The notes beneath the pieces were generated by a model. The model had not been told where the DNA came from. It saw only the letters and a list, made by a program, of their open reading frames with translations, and ran no database searches. Below, piece by piece: positions 1 to 11,528 of a DNA stretch of 64,000 nt (positions are counted from its first letter, which is position 1; every line of letters starts with the position of its first letter). Where the stretch lies: NCBI GenBank assembly GCA_003833135.1, contig QZLH01000632.1:1-64000 (forward strand), written 5' to 3'. Origin of the DNA: Oehlia diaphana. Lineage: Eukaryota; Glomeromycota; Glomeromycetes; Glomerales; Glomeraceae. A program made the translations under genes and the position numbers.

Positions 1-20
1 TTGGTGAAATTTAAGGAGTT

Positions 21-107
21 AATCTGGGGTAAAATGTAGATCAGATCTGGGATAAAATATGGATCAGATCTGGGATAAAATATGGATCAAATCCGGGATG
101 AAATATA
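21..107. repeat. 23-bp tandem repeat
   Basis: Units beginning GATCAGATCTGGGATAAAAT start at 39 and 62. A diverged unit starts at 85 and a partial one precedes 39. No coding potential was seen. The rest of 1-400 is A/T-rich sequence without a recognisable gene. Confidence 0.8.
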
Positions 108-406
108 GGAAAATCCGGGATTTGATCTGGGGTTTAAATCCCAGACTTTTGATCAGTATGGCGCTTCATAGTTACGCGAATTTTATGAAATTTGGATATT
201 ACTAATGTAAAACCCATATAATTAACAAAACAATCAACTAATACAATTTCAGTTAATTTTTTTATCCGATTTTTTTTTTTCAAATATTATTAGCTTTTTT
301 TGTTGCCTTTTTTTAAAATTTTCATTTTTTTCTCAAATCGAAAATTTTATCGTAAAAGATATTTTAAAAAAAAATTTTTTGCGAATATATTTATTCAAAA
401 ATAATC

Positions 407-1085
407 TTATCCGATGAAGAGGAGTGATGAGGAAGATGAAGAGGAATAATGAGAAGGTAAAGAGGAGTGATGGGAGACGAAAAGGAGTGATGAGAGACAA
501 AAAGAAATGATGTGAAGTAAAAAGAAATAATGGAAAATGAAAATATGTAATAGAAGATAATGAGAGACGAAAAGAATGGAATAATGAGAAGTACTAATAG
601 GAAGTGAAAAATGATGAGACAAAAAATAAAAAAAAATGATCATGATAGGAGGTTGGGTAGCAAAAGATAATGATAGGAAACCAAGTAACAAATAAGTCAT
701 AAAGTAAAAAAAAAACTGAGTTAGTAAGAAACGAAATATAAGATAGAAACAAATAAAAAATAAAAAAATAAAAAATAAAAAGCATACCTTCAGTTTATTA
801 ATTGTAGAACTTAAAGAACTATAGATCTAAAAAAAATGAAATAAAAACGAAATATGAAGCGGAAACAAAATAAAAGAAAAATGAAAAATAAGAAATGAAA
901 TATAAAGTGAAAAACAACTGAACCTTAATTGCAGAACCAGAAGGACTAAAAGATCTAAAAATAATGAAATAGAGTTAGTAAGAAACAAAGTGTAAGAATA
1001 TAAGTTAGAAATAAAAATAAAAAGAAAAAAAGAAAAATGCCTCGAGACCGAAAGAACCGAGGAAACGAACCTCGAACCTATAATG
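407..1085. repeat. Purine-rich low-complexity tract
   Basis: The plus strand is a degenerate string of words such as GAGTGATGAGAGAC and AAAAAGAAATGATG, almost free of C. Open frames on the complementary strand are Phe/Leu/Ser-rich artefacts of this composition. No gene is supported here or on to 1316. Confidence 0.75.
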
Positions 1086-1316
1086 AAAATGAGTGACGCG
1101 ATCATGTGGCCAATCTGGCCAATCAAAAATATTAAATCTGCCGCGTGATCGAAGACTCTTGCCCAATTCCCAATATAATTTTATAATTTTAATTTAATTT
1201 TATTAACCTATATTAAATTCCTAATTATAAGCAAAAAACTGCTGTAACCATCTTTAATTTACTTAGTATTACATTATTTACAAATACTAAAATCTTCTAT
1301 TTAAACAAACTCATTG

Positions 1317-1347
1317 GTCCCTTGCGAAGCAACGGGTAACTGCTAGT
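1317..1347 (+). mobile_element. Possible Helitron 3' terminus
   Basis: A short hairpin (CCCTTGC, loop GAA, GCAACGGG; 1319-1336) is followed seven bases later by CTAG then T (1343-1347). Known Helitrons end in a hairpin a few bases before CTRR and insert between A and T, which this fits. No matching 5' end or Rep/helicase was identified, so the boundary upstream is unknown. Confidence 0.35.
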
Positions 1348-1545
1348 AAATAAACTAAGTAAATATATAAATATCAGTTTTTTTTAATTTGTATGAAAAT
1401 TCAGGTCTATAGTAGTTTCCATTAACAATTGGTAAATTATAAAATTTAATCTGGGTTTATATCCTTTCCGTAATTATCATTTTAAATATTTATTTGAAAA
1501 CTTTTCTTTAAACGATGAACAATTGTTTAACTATACTTTAAATAA

Positions 1546-3192
1546 TTATAAATAAATGAATATAGGATAAGTTATAAAATTTAAAAAATATTTCCATCTT
1601 AAAATAGTAACAACTAAATAATTAATCAATTTCATTTTAAATCTATAAATATAAGTAGATAAATTATTATAATAAAGTACTTTAATATTATGTAACTTAA
1701 ATTCCTTCACTTCGTCTTTTAAATCAAATAAATCCACTTCACTCTTAATACATCCCCGAATTAAAGTATTATTAATAGCCAAATATTTAACTCTTTTCTT
1801 CTTCATAACATATTCTTTTATATAAGGTAAAATACCAATATAATTATCATCTTCCTGATTTGTATTTTTAATTACCAATTTATTAAAAAAATTATCTTGA
1901 GAATTTTTTAAGAATATTTCAATATCATTTGGTTTAATGCAAAGAACCAAACTTAAATATTCAAGTTTAGAAGGAAGTATTTGTCCTAAATTTTGTAATA
2001 TTAACTTGATATTACTATATTCATTATCTTCATAATTACTTAAATTGATTGAAAGATAATTAAGATTTTGTTTATTATTTTCAATTAAACTGAATATTAA
2101 AGAAGTAATATCATCTTTAATTATGCTATGTAAACTAAATAATCTGATATTTTTACAATAATTTATAATTAATTGAAGTAATTGTTGATCTAATGATAAA
2201 TCATTGTAATCCAAGTAATTACCAAAATTTTCCAAATAATTACCATATTTTTATAATAATAATTGTAATGATTCATTTTGTAATCTCATACTTAAAAATA
2301 AAGATTTTAATTTAAACTGTTTGGTTAATTTAATAATTTGTTGAACAAAACAATCTAAAGTATAACAAAAAATGATATGAACAGATTCTAAAACATTTAA
2401 TTGTTCAAATATCTTATCTAAATTATTTATACCATTAAAATCGATATTATAGAAAGTGATTGTATTTAAGGTATTTGAACAATTGGATTCATTTGATAAT
2501 AATGATAATAATAATGATTGATATGAAGTGAGGGTATCAGAATTGAAGGATAATTTTTTGAGATTTTGATTTGAATTAACTATTTGTGTTACACGATTTA
2601 CAATTTTAGAGCTAGAACTTGAAATAGAAAATATTAAATTACTAATATTATTGTTAATGAAATTTGGATTTTGTAAAATTATCTCAAGAATATTTTCAAT
2701 ACATGTGTCATAATTTATGTCAGAAGCCTCAAGTTCAAGGGTATGTAAATTTACTTCATTTTCAATAAATAATTTAATTAATGACATACTAATAAAATTT
2801 TTAAATTCAAATTCTAAACCCATATTTAAGGTTATATCATTAGCTTTTAACCACATCACAATAGAAGTATTAATTTTACTTATGCATAAATATCTTATAA
2901 AACTAGGATAATTGAAAAGTGTATTTGAAGTTAACAAAGAATCAATAATTTGATATTCATTTAATGTTGCTTTTAGAAATTTATTCAAATTATATAAGTA
3001 AACTTTAATAAAATTGTAATTTCCGGTACGGATTGAAAATGGATTTTCCCATAATAATGGAATTGCTAAACGACACCATAGTTTATTAATTAAAATACAT
3101 GGATATAAGTTTGAATAATCATTCTGAAAATATTCGATGATTTCATATAGTAGTTCAGGTAAATCCCCTGAAAATATTTTCGAACATGACAT
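1546..3192 (-). pseudogene. F-box/LRR-like protein, broken by an in-frame stop
   Basis: This is a single-exon member of the local F-box family. The N-terminus (MSCSKIFSGDLPELLYEIIE, then a typical WCRLAIPLLWENPF) forms an F-box at about residues 8-50, followed by an Ile/Asn/Leu-rich LRR-like body. F-box proteins are usually Skp1-binding adaptors of SCF ubiquitin ligases. After residue 313 there is a TAA (2251-2253) where the paralogues have CAA for Gln in LLLQKSGDYLENFG. The same frame then continues with KYGNYLENFG for about 230 codons. Near the 3' end one base is missing next to the family's usual GATTAATTA stop region, so the normal stop is out of frame and an aberrant tail is added. One nonsense plus one late frameshift suggests a recent pseudogene. 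A sequencing error is possible for either change alone. Confidence 0.85.
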
Positions 3193-3282
3193 ATTTGTAA
3201 ACGAAAAGAAGAATAAGGGTGTATCATTTTATTGTAAGACCAAACTGAGTAAATTTATATTCAATTTTCGGAGTGATGATTC

Positions 3283-3300
3283 CGATATTGTCGCACAAAT
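3283..3300 (-). promoter_or_regulatory. Conserved upstream block of F-box genes
   Basis: Read on the minus strand this is TTTGTGCGACAATATCGGA, about 95-110 bases before the ATG at 3192. Versions of the same word lie at similar distances before the other F-box paralogues. A regulatory role is inferred from conservation. It could also simply be duplicated flanking DNA. Confidence 0.5.
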
Positions 3301-3412
3301 AATGAAATTGTGTGTGTGTAACATATTTTAATATTTGTTAAAGTAATACAAACAAAATGACATACGCAGTAATCAGCCACAAATAGTAATGATTTGTTAT
3401 TAAATATATATA

Positions 3413-3563
3413 CAGTTGACCCCCTATATGGTCACACCCTTCGGGACCAAAAAAAATTGGGGTAATTATAAAAATTCTATATGGTGTGACTAAAAATATT
3501 TTTTTTAAGAAGCTTATTAGTAACTTGGGCCAACGCAAATGTGCTTATAAGTGGGTTATATTA
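3413..3563 (-). mobile_element. MITE, CAGT(C/T)(A/G)ACC-terminus family (copy 1)
   Basis: It starts TACAGTTGACCCCCTATATGG and carries internal words GGGACCAAAAAA, ATTATAAAAAT and GGGCCAACGCAAATGTGCTTA. These match, in reverse orientation, the better preserved element at 13049-13236. A preceding TA and the CAGT start suggest a Tc1/mariner-type element. The distal TIR is eroded. Confidence 0.6.
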
Positions 3564-3936
3564 TAAATTAAAATAAATTTTTTATTATCAATTTTTAATT
3601 TTCGCAAATATGTATAAAGATTTTAGTATCAAATATAATTTCTTAATAAGATTTTTTTTTAAAAAAAATAAAAAAAATGTATACTGCACAATTATGATTC
3701 TTGCATTGTGTGTTAAAGAAATTCATGTACTAAAAAAATGAAACCTTAAAATTTGTGTCATAATTATCACGCTTGATTAATTATTAATATTATAGCGAGC
3801 ATTATGTATTAACTAGAAGTTTTATTTCTGATCGTATGAATTAATAAGACATGTCAAATAATAATAAAAAAAATTTTTAACTTTATTTACTTTATTTATA
3901 AAAAATGAATGACCATACAGTATATAAAATAAATAA

Positions 3937-5430
3937 TTAATCAAGTTCCTTCTCAAAGTTATGAAGATTAAAACTTAAATCATAATAATATTTTAATTTA
4001 ATATTATACAATTCAAATTCCTTTACTTCATTTTCAAAATAAGGCAAACCTTCATATTTAGAATTCCAAATAGCTAAATATTTGACCCTTTTTTCCTTCA
4101 TAATAAATTTCTTTATATAATCAATAATATCATCATCATCTTTTTGCAATATTAACAATTTTTTAATGGAAGTATTTTGAGAATTTTTTAAGAAAATCTC
4201 TAAATCATTTTCTCTAATATAAAGAACCAAATTTAAATATTCTAACTTAGATGGAAGAATTTGTCCTAAATTTTGTAATATAATTGAACTACATTTGATA
4301 TTATTACTACAATCTTGATAATCCTCTACAGTGATCGAAAGATGATTAAGATTTTGATTAAAATTTTCAATTAAATTTAATACCAAATAAGTGATTTTCA
4401 TTCCAAATTTATATAAATCAAGAAATTTGATATTTTTACAATAATTTATAATTAATTGAAGAGATTGCTGATCTGATGATAAATCATCGTAACAAAATCC
4501 ATAACCGAAATTTTCCAAGTAATCACCAGATTTTTGTAATAATAATTTTAATGATTCAATTTGTGGACCCCCATACATTAATAAAGATTTCAATTTAAAT
4601 GGTTTAGTTAAATTAACAATTTGTTGAATAAACTTATTATTTAAAGTACAATACATGATATGAACAGATTCCAAAACATTTAATTTTTCGAATAAATTAT
4701 CGGCCAAACTATTAAAATCGACAAAATATAATATAATTGTATTTAAGGTATTTGAACCATTTGATAATATTAATGGTTGATATAAAGAAAAGCTATCACG
4801 ACTTAACATAATTTTTTTAAGATTTTGATGTATATCAATCATTTGTGTTATACGATTTTTAATTTGTATATCTTCATCATTAATCAAAATATAAATTTTT
4901 AAATTTCTAATTTTATGAATAAAAATTGGATATTGTAAAATTATTTCAAGAATATAATCAACGTATGTGTTAAAATAAGTAATGATCTCAATTTCAAGGG
5001 TATGTAAATTTACTTCATTTTCAATAAATATTTTAAATAATGACATATATATAAATTTTTTGAATTGTGAAGTTTTAAAAGTTTCAGACCATTTATCAAC
5101 AGAAGAAATAATCTCATATATATTCAAAATTTTTAAAAACATAGGATAATTAAAAAGTGTAGTAGAAGGAAATAATTTATTAATTTCATAGTATTTATTT
5201 AATTTTGTTTTTAAATCATCATTTAAATAATGTAAGTAAATACCAATTACATTATAATTTTTTATGGGAATTGAAAATGGATTTTCCCATAATATTGGAA
5301 TCGTTATACGACACCATAATCTGTTAACTAAAACACATGAATATAAGGTTGAATAATCATTATAAAAATATTTTATGATATCAAATATTAATTCAGGTAA
5401 ATCTCCCGAAAATATTTTTGAATATGACAT
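3937..5430 (-). CDS. F-box/LRR-like protein, intact (497 aa)
   Basis: An uninterrupted single-exon frame. The F-box occupies about residues 8-50 (GDLPELIFDIIKYF, LVNRLWCRITIPILWENPF). It is followed by a long body with irregular leucine/isoleucine-rich repeats, including the family blocks FENEVNLHTLEIEI, FKLKSLL, SGDYLENFGYGF and ILPSKLEYLNLVL. The predicted role is substrate binding in an SCF-type E3 ubiquitin ligase; the substrate is unknown. This is the shortest intact copy, because the segment between F-box and body is more compact. The start was chosen because MSYSKIFSGDLPEL aligns with all paralogues. It ends EKELD like the copy at 13630. It lies about 750 bases from the broken copy at 1546-3192, on the same strand. 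No intron is visible. Confidence 0.9.
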   Translation of the reverse strand: MSYSKIFSGDLPELIFDIIKYFYNDYSTLYSCVLVNRLWCRITIPILWENPFSIPIKNYNVIGIYLHYLNDDLKTKLNKYYEINKLFPSTTLFNYPMFLKILNIYEIISSVDKWSETFKTSQFKKFIYMSLFKIFIENEVNLHTLEIEIITYFNTYVDYILEIILQYPIFIHKIRNLKIYILINDEDIQIKNRITQMIDIHQNLKKIMLSRDSFSLYQPLILSNGSNTLNTIILYFVDFNSLADNLFEKLNVLESVHIMYCTLNNKFIQQIVNLTKPFKLKSLLMYGGPQIESLKLLLQKSGDYLENFGYGFCYDDLSSDQQSLQLIINYCKNIKFLDLYKFGMKITYLVLNLIENFNQNLNHLSITVEDYQDCSNNIKCSSIILQNLGQILPSKLEYLNLVLYIRENDLEIFLKNSQNTSIKKLLILQKDDDDIIDYIKKFIMKEKRVKYLAIWNSKYEGLPYFENEVKEFELYNIKLKYYYDLSFNLHNFEKELD

Positions 5431-5511
5431 ATTGTAAGCGAGTGGTATTCATTCGAAATAATATGCGTTACTAAAAAAAGTTTGTGACTGATTTATATTA
5501 ACGGTGATCCC

Positions 5512-5536
5512 GATATTGCCGCACAGTCGCACAATT
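5512..5536 (-). promoter_or_regulatory. Conserved upstream block of F-box genes
   Basis: This is a variant of the shared word (plus strand GATATTGCCGCACAGTCGCA), 80-105 bases before the ATG at 5430. The GTCGCACA core appears in an imperfectly doubled form (CCGCACAGTCGCACA). Confidence 0.45.
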
Positions 5537-5797
5537 TACATTGTGATTGTGTGTAACTTGTTTAAGTTATAGGGCGCAATTTCTATGCCGTATCATATGA
5601 AATTATCACGCCACATCAGCACATCTATTACTGATCTCCTTGTATAACTATAATTTTTGAATCAAGTAAACAAACAATTTATTTTTGAATTTTTTTTTTT
5701 AATAATTTTATTTTAACGTGGTTAAAATAAAAAACTCTATAATTTTTATTAAAATGACAATCATTTCACCGACAGACAATTATTTATTTGTTCACAG

Positions 5798-6387
5798 TGT
5801 AATGTCGTGAATTACTTAGTTAAATTTATTAGTTATAAGGCGCAGTATTATATTAAAATTAGTATATAAATTTTTAGCAATTTAAAATTGTATGACGTTA
5901 CAAATGTAACATCTGAGATGACGTTAAACTAAATGATTAGTAATTGAGTAACAGTCCATAATTAGATTTGGGAAGAGAATTAGAATCGATATACTGACAT
6001 TTTAAGGAGGAGATTTGAAGATCAAAAGAAGGAAAATTTCGAAACTTCAAAAACATGAAAAATGGTATGTTCTATAGTAAACGGTTCGATTGAGTATAAA
6101 ATTTGAAGGAATTAAAATTTTTAGGTTTCGACATCAAAAAGGGATAAAAATGTTGAAAATGTTTCTTGGAGAAAGTATTTTTAGGAATATCATAAATAGG
6201 GGCAAATTCTGAGTTTATGAAAATCAGGTTACGAATTAAGGGAATTATTTGAACATTTATTTTTGGATATATTTAGTAATGTTAAACAAAACATTTTTAT
6301 ATTTATATTATTATTATGATAAAAAAGTATTATTTTGTTAAGTCTAAGGTGGCAATGTGACTTCTCACGGGCTTACTAGGTCTTACA
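5798..6387. mobile_element. Solo-LTR-like element, copy 1
   Basis: It starts TGTAATG and ends CTTACA, the TG..CA form of an LTR, and is flanked by the direct repeat ACAG (5794-5797 and 6388-6391). It shares several blocks with 10148-10693: ATTAGTTATAAGGCGCAGTA near the start, GAGATGACGTTAAACTAA, and AAGGTGGCAATGTGACTT near the end. No internal coding sequence belongs to it, so a solo LTR left by recombination is inferred. The regions 5431-5797 and 6392-7814 hold no gene I can support. A stretch near 6740-6800 resembles the reverse complement of part of 41870-41960. Confidence 0.6.
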
Positions 6388-7814
6388 ACAGACACACCTC
6401 GATCATTTAATCGATTACCAGTAAAGTATTAGTTATTTACTATGCTATCATGAACAAATAGAGTATTTGTAATTATATATTTATACAGTATGTTGTACCT
6501 ATTGAATAAATAAATAAATAAATAAACAGATGGGGTATGAAGAAAAGGGTGTGAAAAAATTGGTATTGACCGCGAATGTAATCTGGATTGTGTACGTGTA
6601 ATTTGAATTTTCTTAATTGACAATTATCAATTTGTCATATGTGTTATATTGCTTGTTAAGATTTTCCAATTTCCATAGAGAAAAAAAAAAATAATTCCCA
6701 TTTACAAAAAAAAAAATAAAATAAAATAAACCTTATAAAGAATTTTATCCGTTATTTCTGTAAAAACTACGTAAAAATGAGCCTTTCCCGGATCCATCCA
6801 CGAAAAATGTAAATAATTCAATAAATTCCGCGATATAATGTTATTAATTCCGGAAATATGAGCTTTTACGGAAGAAAGATGGAATATAAAAAACGGGTTA
6901 TAAAATGATTGTCGATTGATAGTCGAAAGATAATAAATAATAGATAAGTATTCAACAATCCCGTAAATATAAATATTCTTGTCACGTACTCTGCCACGTA
7001 AATATTTTAGTCACGTAAATATTTTTTTAATATACATAAGTTATATACATTAATTAAAGGTAGTCTACCTTGTAATTACGCAAAACATAAATTAATGAAA
7101 TATAATTTCGTTAGATAGCTGAAATCTAATTTAATAAGTAAAAAAATTTTAATTCCAATATTTTAAATTAGCACTATTTTCTTGCTTTATGTTTATTGCT
7201 TCATACTTGATATTTCCTGTGTTTTCCTTAAATTTTACAATTTTTTATTCATTTCAATGATTTAAATCGACACATGACCTATTGACCTACCTATATCACT
7301 CTGTTTGATGCCACTTACATTTTAGAGATGGTCTATATGTTGACATTGTTTGAAGAGCATGGAGAAAGTTTACGATATTTTGCCGTCAAGGTTGCTTTAA
7401 TAGCTGCTTTCATTAGTTCGAAGATATTAACTGAATAAATTTGGGTTGCTCGATTGCAATCATTGGAATTTTGAAGTCGGGATAAAATTAACAATTCTAT
7501 CCTTAGTTATCGCTTTTGATGTGAAGTTATAATCCAAACGAATCAAAAAAAAAATTTTAACAAACATGAATGTAGACTAATTTTTCATCGTCAAATATTC
7601 GAGAATAGCTTGTTAAAAAAGGCTGTTTTCTATTTCACTTGCTACTTTAATATTGACTTGGCATGATTAATTTAAGTCAAAAATAATCAAACATGATTTT
7701 ATTTAAGTAAGATACATACATCAAATCTTAAACTAATTTGTACAATGAATAAATATAAACGTTAAATATGATAATAAAAGGTGATATAAAAATTTAAATA
7801 AAAATTAAGTTCCG

Positions 7815-9912
7815 TTAACCTTCAACTTTAGTAACAACTAATCCAAGATATGGATTAGGCTTATTACTCATAAGACTTCTTTCTTTAAATTGAAATCCTT
7901 CAATTGGTTGAAAAACAAAATTCCTAATTAACGTACTTAACAATATCTTAAATTCAGTTAAAGCTAATTTATTGCCTATACAAGATCTTGTACCAGTGAT
8001 GAAAGGTAAATAATTATAATTTGTCACATTTTTAGTATATAAAGGATTTAACCACCTTTTTGGATCAAAATCATTTGCTGTTGGTCCCCATATTTCAGTT
8101 GATTTATGAAGTGCTGAAAGAGCTATCATTATTGTAGTATTCTATTTTTAAATAACAATAAAAAATGATTAAATTTGAGAAATAGAAAAACTTCAGCAAA
8201 ATATATATATATAAAGAAATTTACAAATATATATATATTACCTTTGGAATTAAATATCCTCCAATAACTTTATCTTCAACATTAGCTCGACTAATCATCG
8301 GTGCTAAAATAAAATTATTTTGTGTTAATTAAGATGATTTATAAATGTATTAATTTGTATAAAAAAAAAATTATACCAGGAGAATGTGTTCTTAAAGTTT
8401 CTTTAACTATGCAATTCAAATATTCCAAAGAATTAATTTCATCAAATGAGGGATTGAATTTTGATTTATCAGGAAAAGCTTTAACTAGTTCTTCACGCAA
8501 TAAATCTTGCTCATGTGGATATTTTGCAAGTAAATACAAAGCCCACATAATTGTAGAACTCGTGGTTTCATGTCCTGCTATTAGAAATGTCATAATCTGC
8601 AGTAATAATATTTAATTAAAACAAAATAATGAATATTTTCAGAAAAAAAAAAATGAGTAAATACTAATAATTATATTTTTCAAATATTACCTGATATTGT
8701 AATACTTCATCAGACAATCTCTCTTCAATAGGTAATGTTTTATTAATATTAATTAACAAGGATAATAGATCCTTACTTTTCAATTCTCCATTTTTCGCTT
8801 CATTATTTTTTTCTTCCATCAATTTCTTTGATTCTCGGTCGACAACTACACACGCATTTTTAAATTTTCGATTTATATCTATCGGAATGTTTCTAATAAA
8901 TGGGATATAGCTTGATAATACACTGATGAAAAAACGTGCTACAGGATTTGTGGTATTACTAAAAAGAGAAGCATAAGCATCCGCCAATTCGTTTGAAGAT
9001 GTTAACGAATTAAATTCGTAATTAAATCCTAAATAAATAAATGGAATTATATAAGTATGGGGCTATTAATATATCACGGTTACGGCACATCTACGAAATT
9101 ACACAATTGCTTAATTCTGTAACCATAGAAAAACCATGTAGTAATTATAAAAACGCTGATGTCATCGTGAATTACACCATAAAAAGCACATTATACTCAC
9201 CAACTAAGCCAATAACATCAAGGGTAGCCTTTGATATATATGGTGTAAGATTGATTTCAGATTCTCCTTTGTTTATTTTATCTTCTATCAACTCTTTTAA
9301 GGTAGAAGCCACTCGAATAAATGTTGGAACCATTTCCTAGAATGAAATAAATAAATGTGTTTTATTAATGTAATTTAATTATTAATTTTAAAAAATATTC
9401 ATAAATATAATTACTTTGATGTTATTATGAGCAAAAGCTGGAATCATCATTTTTCTCTGTCTTTTATGTTCTTCACCTTCCGCAAGTACAAGTCCTCTAC
9501 CAATAATTAAAATAAAATCATTCCACATTTCAGGAGGTTTAATAAAATCATAAACATGATTTAATGTGATATCTTGAATTATTTTTGTATCTGCGATAAC
9601 AATAGTTGGTCGATTAAATATTCCATATAATTTTACAATTTTCCCATATTTTTGTATCCACTTAAGAAATGGTTCCTATACACATATAAAAGAAAGTATA
9701 TGAGTTGATAAAATTACTAAACAAAATATAGACAATATATATACCTCTTTTGTCAAAATCGATTTAAAATTTCCAAAAATTATGCTTTCAGGTGGTGGGC
9801 CAGGAATTTTTCTCAAAGGGGAAATATAAAATGGCCAAATAAATAATTTATAAGTGATCCATCCTATAAATCCTAACACAAGAAAACCAACTAGAGAAGA
9901 TAAATTAAGCAT
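7815..9912 (-). CDS. Cytochrome P450 monooxygenase, seven exons (503 aa)
   Basis: Heme-thiolate monooxygenase, probably ER-anchored. The exons, which join in frame with GT..AG introns, are 9912-9745, 9675-9415, 9336-9201, 9028-8691, 8596-8377, 8303-8242 and 8141-7815 (1512 nt). The N-terminus MLNLSSLVGFLVLGFIGWIT is a hydrophobic membrane anchor followed by a Pro-rich hinge (RKIPGPPP). The I-helix oxygen-binding motif AGHETT is at about 308-313 and the K-helix ETLR at 367-370. FDPKRW is at about 420-425, and the heme loop FITGTRSCIG has its ligand Cys at 449. Length is normal for a class II microsomal P450. A longer start at 9996 is open but runs through a poly-Lys stretch encoded by a homopolymer, so the Met before the membrane anchor is preferred. 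Substrate and CYP family cannot be told from sequence alone; a lipid or xenobiotic role is only a guess. Confidence 0.92.
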
Positions 9913-10147
9913 TTTTCGTTTTTTTTTTTTTTTTTTTTTTCTTTTTTTTTGAAAAATTTGGTTATTTATAAATGAAACAAACCCGGCTTTCGGCATTATT
10001 TACCCATGATATTAAAATATTCCGATGTTTAATTGGACCAAGGAAAAATGTTGGTCATTTATGCCACACTATAATTGCGATCTTGTTGAATAAAGCTAAT
10101 TTATTTCACAAAGTAGATCCGTGATTTATCCGGTGTGTACTGTACGT

Positions 10148-10693
10148 TGTAATGCCATAGTATACATAGTAAAATTTATTAATTATGGGCACAGTATTAT
10201 ATTTAGAATTAGTGTATTAATTTTAATTTAGAATTGTATTTTTAATTGGTCCGTTAAACTAACAAGTATCAACCAATAGGATAGCGTCCGAGATGACGTT
10301 AAACTAATAGATTGTTAAATCAGGTGATTCAGGATATCAGGTGATCAATTTGTAGATCATGGCGTTAATGATGAAATGTTTAGTTTCACAATCAAGCAAC
10401 TAATTGATTTGTGGTGAATTATGAAAAATACAAAATAATTTGTGGAGTTCCTAAATAGGCGAAAAATATTTGTGGGAATCTTATTTTAGGATATTGCGCA
10501 GCACTCACAAATGAAATTGCAACCTCCCCAAAAACAAGTTACAATTTTGGAGATTTTAATTAGAATTATTTATTTTATTAACAAATATTATTAAACCAAG
10601 CATATGAGTGTATTTATATTTTATCATTAATAAAGTGTTATTTGGTTAATATCTAAGGTGGCAACGTGATTCATCACGGGCTTAGGTATTACA
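10148..10693. mobile_element. Solo-LTR-like element, copy 2
   Basis: It starts TGTAATGCC and ends GGTATTACA, a perfect 9-base terminal inversion. It is flanked by ACGT on both sides (10144-10147 and 10694-10697). It is homologous to 5798-6387 in the same orientation. No reverse transcriptase or gag reading frame is nearby. Part of the left flank (10085-10143) resembles 10725-10785, both containing CGTGATTTATCCG. Confidence 0.65.
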
Positions 10694-10849
10694 ACGTTAT
10701 ATTAATTTTCGCCCTTGATTCTACTGTAGTGAATAATTTGTTTCACAAATCGGCAATGTTGATCCTCCGTGATTTATCCGTTGTGTACTTTATAGGTTAT
10801 ATTATACTACGAACCTTGTAATAATTATTAATTTATCAAAATGAATTTA

Positions 10850-11526
10850 CAGTCTACCCTTGATATAACGAATTCAAAGTTTTGCCATTTAACCAATCAC
10901 ATTTGTCAAAATTCCCTGAATCTACAAATCATAATCAAGTTCTTCGCTGTAAGATTACAACGAATTTGAGGAGGTTTGTTATATTGTCATTGATTGGTGA
11001 TCCTGCCCAATTTTGTAGAACAAATAAACAATGTAGATTCTATGTCACTATGTCATGAATGTTTGATTTATCATTAAGATCATATATATTTATTTTATTT
11101 GTTATATTTATTTTATCTGTTATATATGATATGTATGATTTATTGTTATATCAAAATATACTGTTAATTTTATATAAATACAATGCTGTAAACAAGTGAG
11201 AAGAAGACGCTAAGGTTATTTAGTTTAAGAATCATGATGAAGTAATTTAGGTTTAAATGGATCCTTTATTCTTGTCTGATAACTGAGTACCCAAGGTAGT
11301 GGTGCTGTTATATTCACGTCTGATTGGATCATTATGATTGTTTAAATCTTTATTCATGTCTGATTGTATATGCCAGAGTGTTGCTATACTTTATTCATAT
11401 CTGATTGGATTATTTGTATTAGTTTATTGTCTTTCTTATTTTAATAAATCTTCTGCTTACCATTTTCATTTTGTTTACATTTGTAAACACTAAAAGAACT
11501 GACCTAACAATATCAAGGGCAGACTG
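10850..11526. mobile_element. Tc1/mariner-type non-autonomous element
   Basis: The left end is CAGTCTACCCTTGATAT and the right end is its inverse, ATATCAAGGGCAGACTG, with one mismatch. TA lies immediately outside both ends (10848-10849 and 11527-11528). The 677-bp interior has no transposase. TA target duplication with CAGT termini is typical of the Tc1/mariner superfamily. Confidence 0.65.
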
Positions 11527-11528
11527 TA

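Noticed and set aside
407..1126. Three minus-strand hydrophobic frames
   Set aside because: They are Phe/Leu/Ser artefacts of a purine-rich plus strand, with no domain or intron signals.
2717..3331. Plus-strand frames opposite the F-box genes (also at 21261 and 48058)
   Set aside because: Antisense shadows of the F-box coding sequence.
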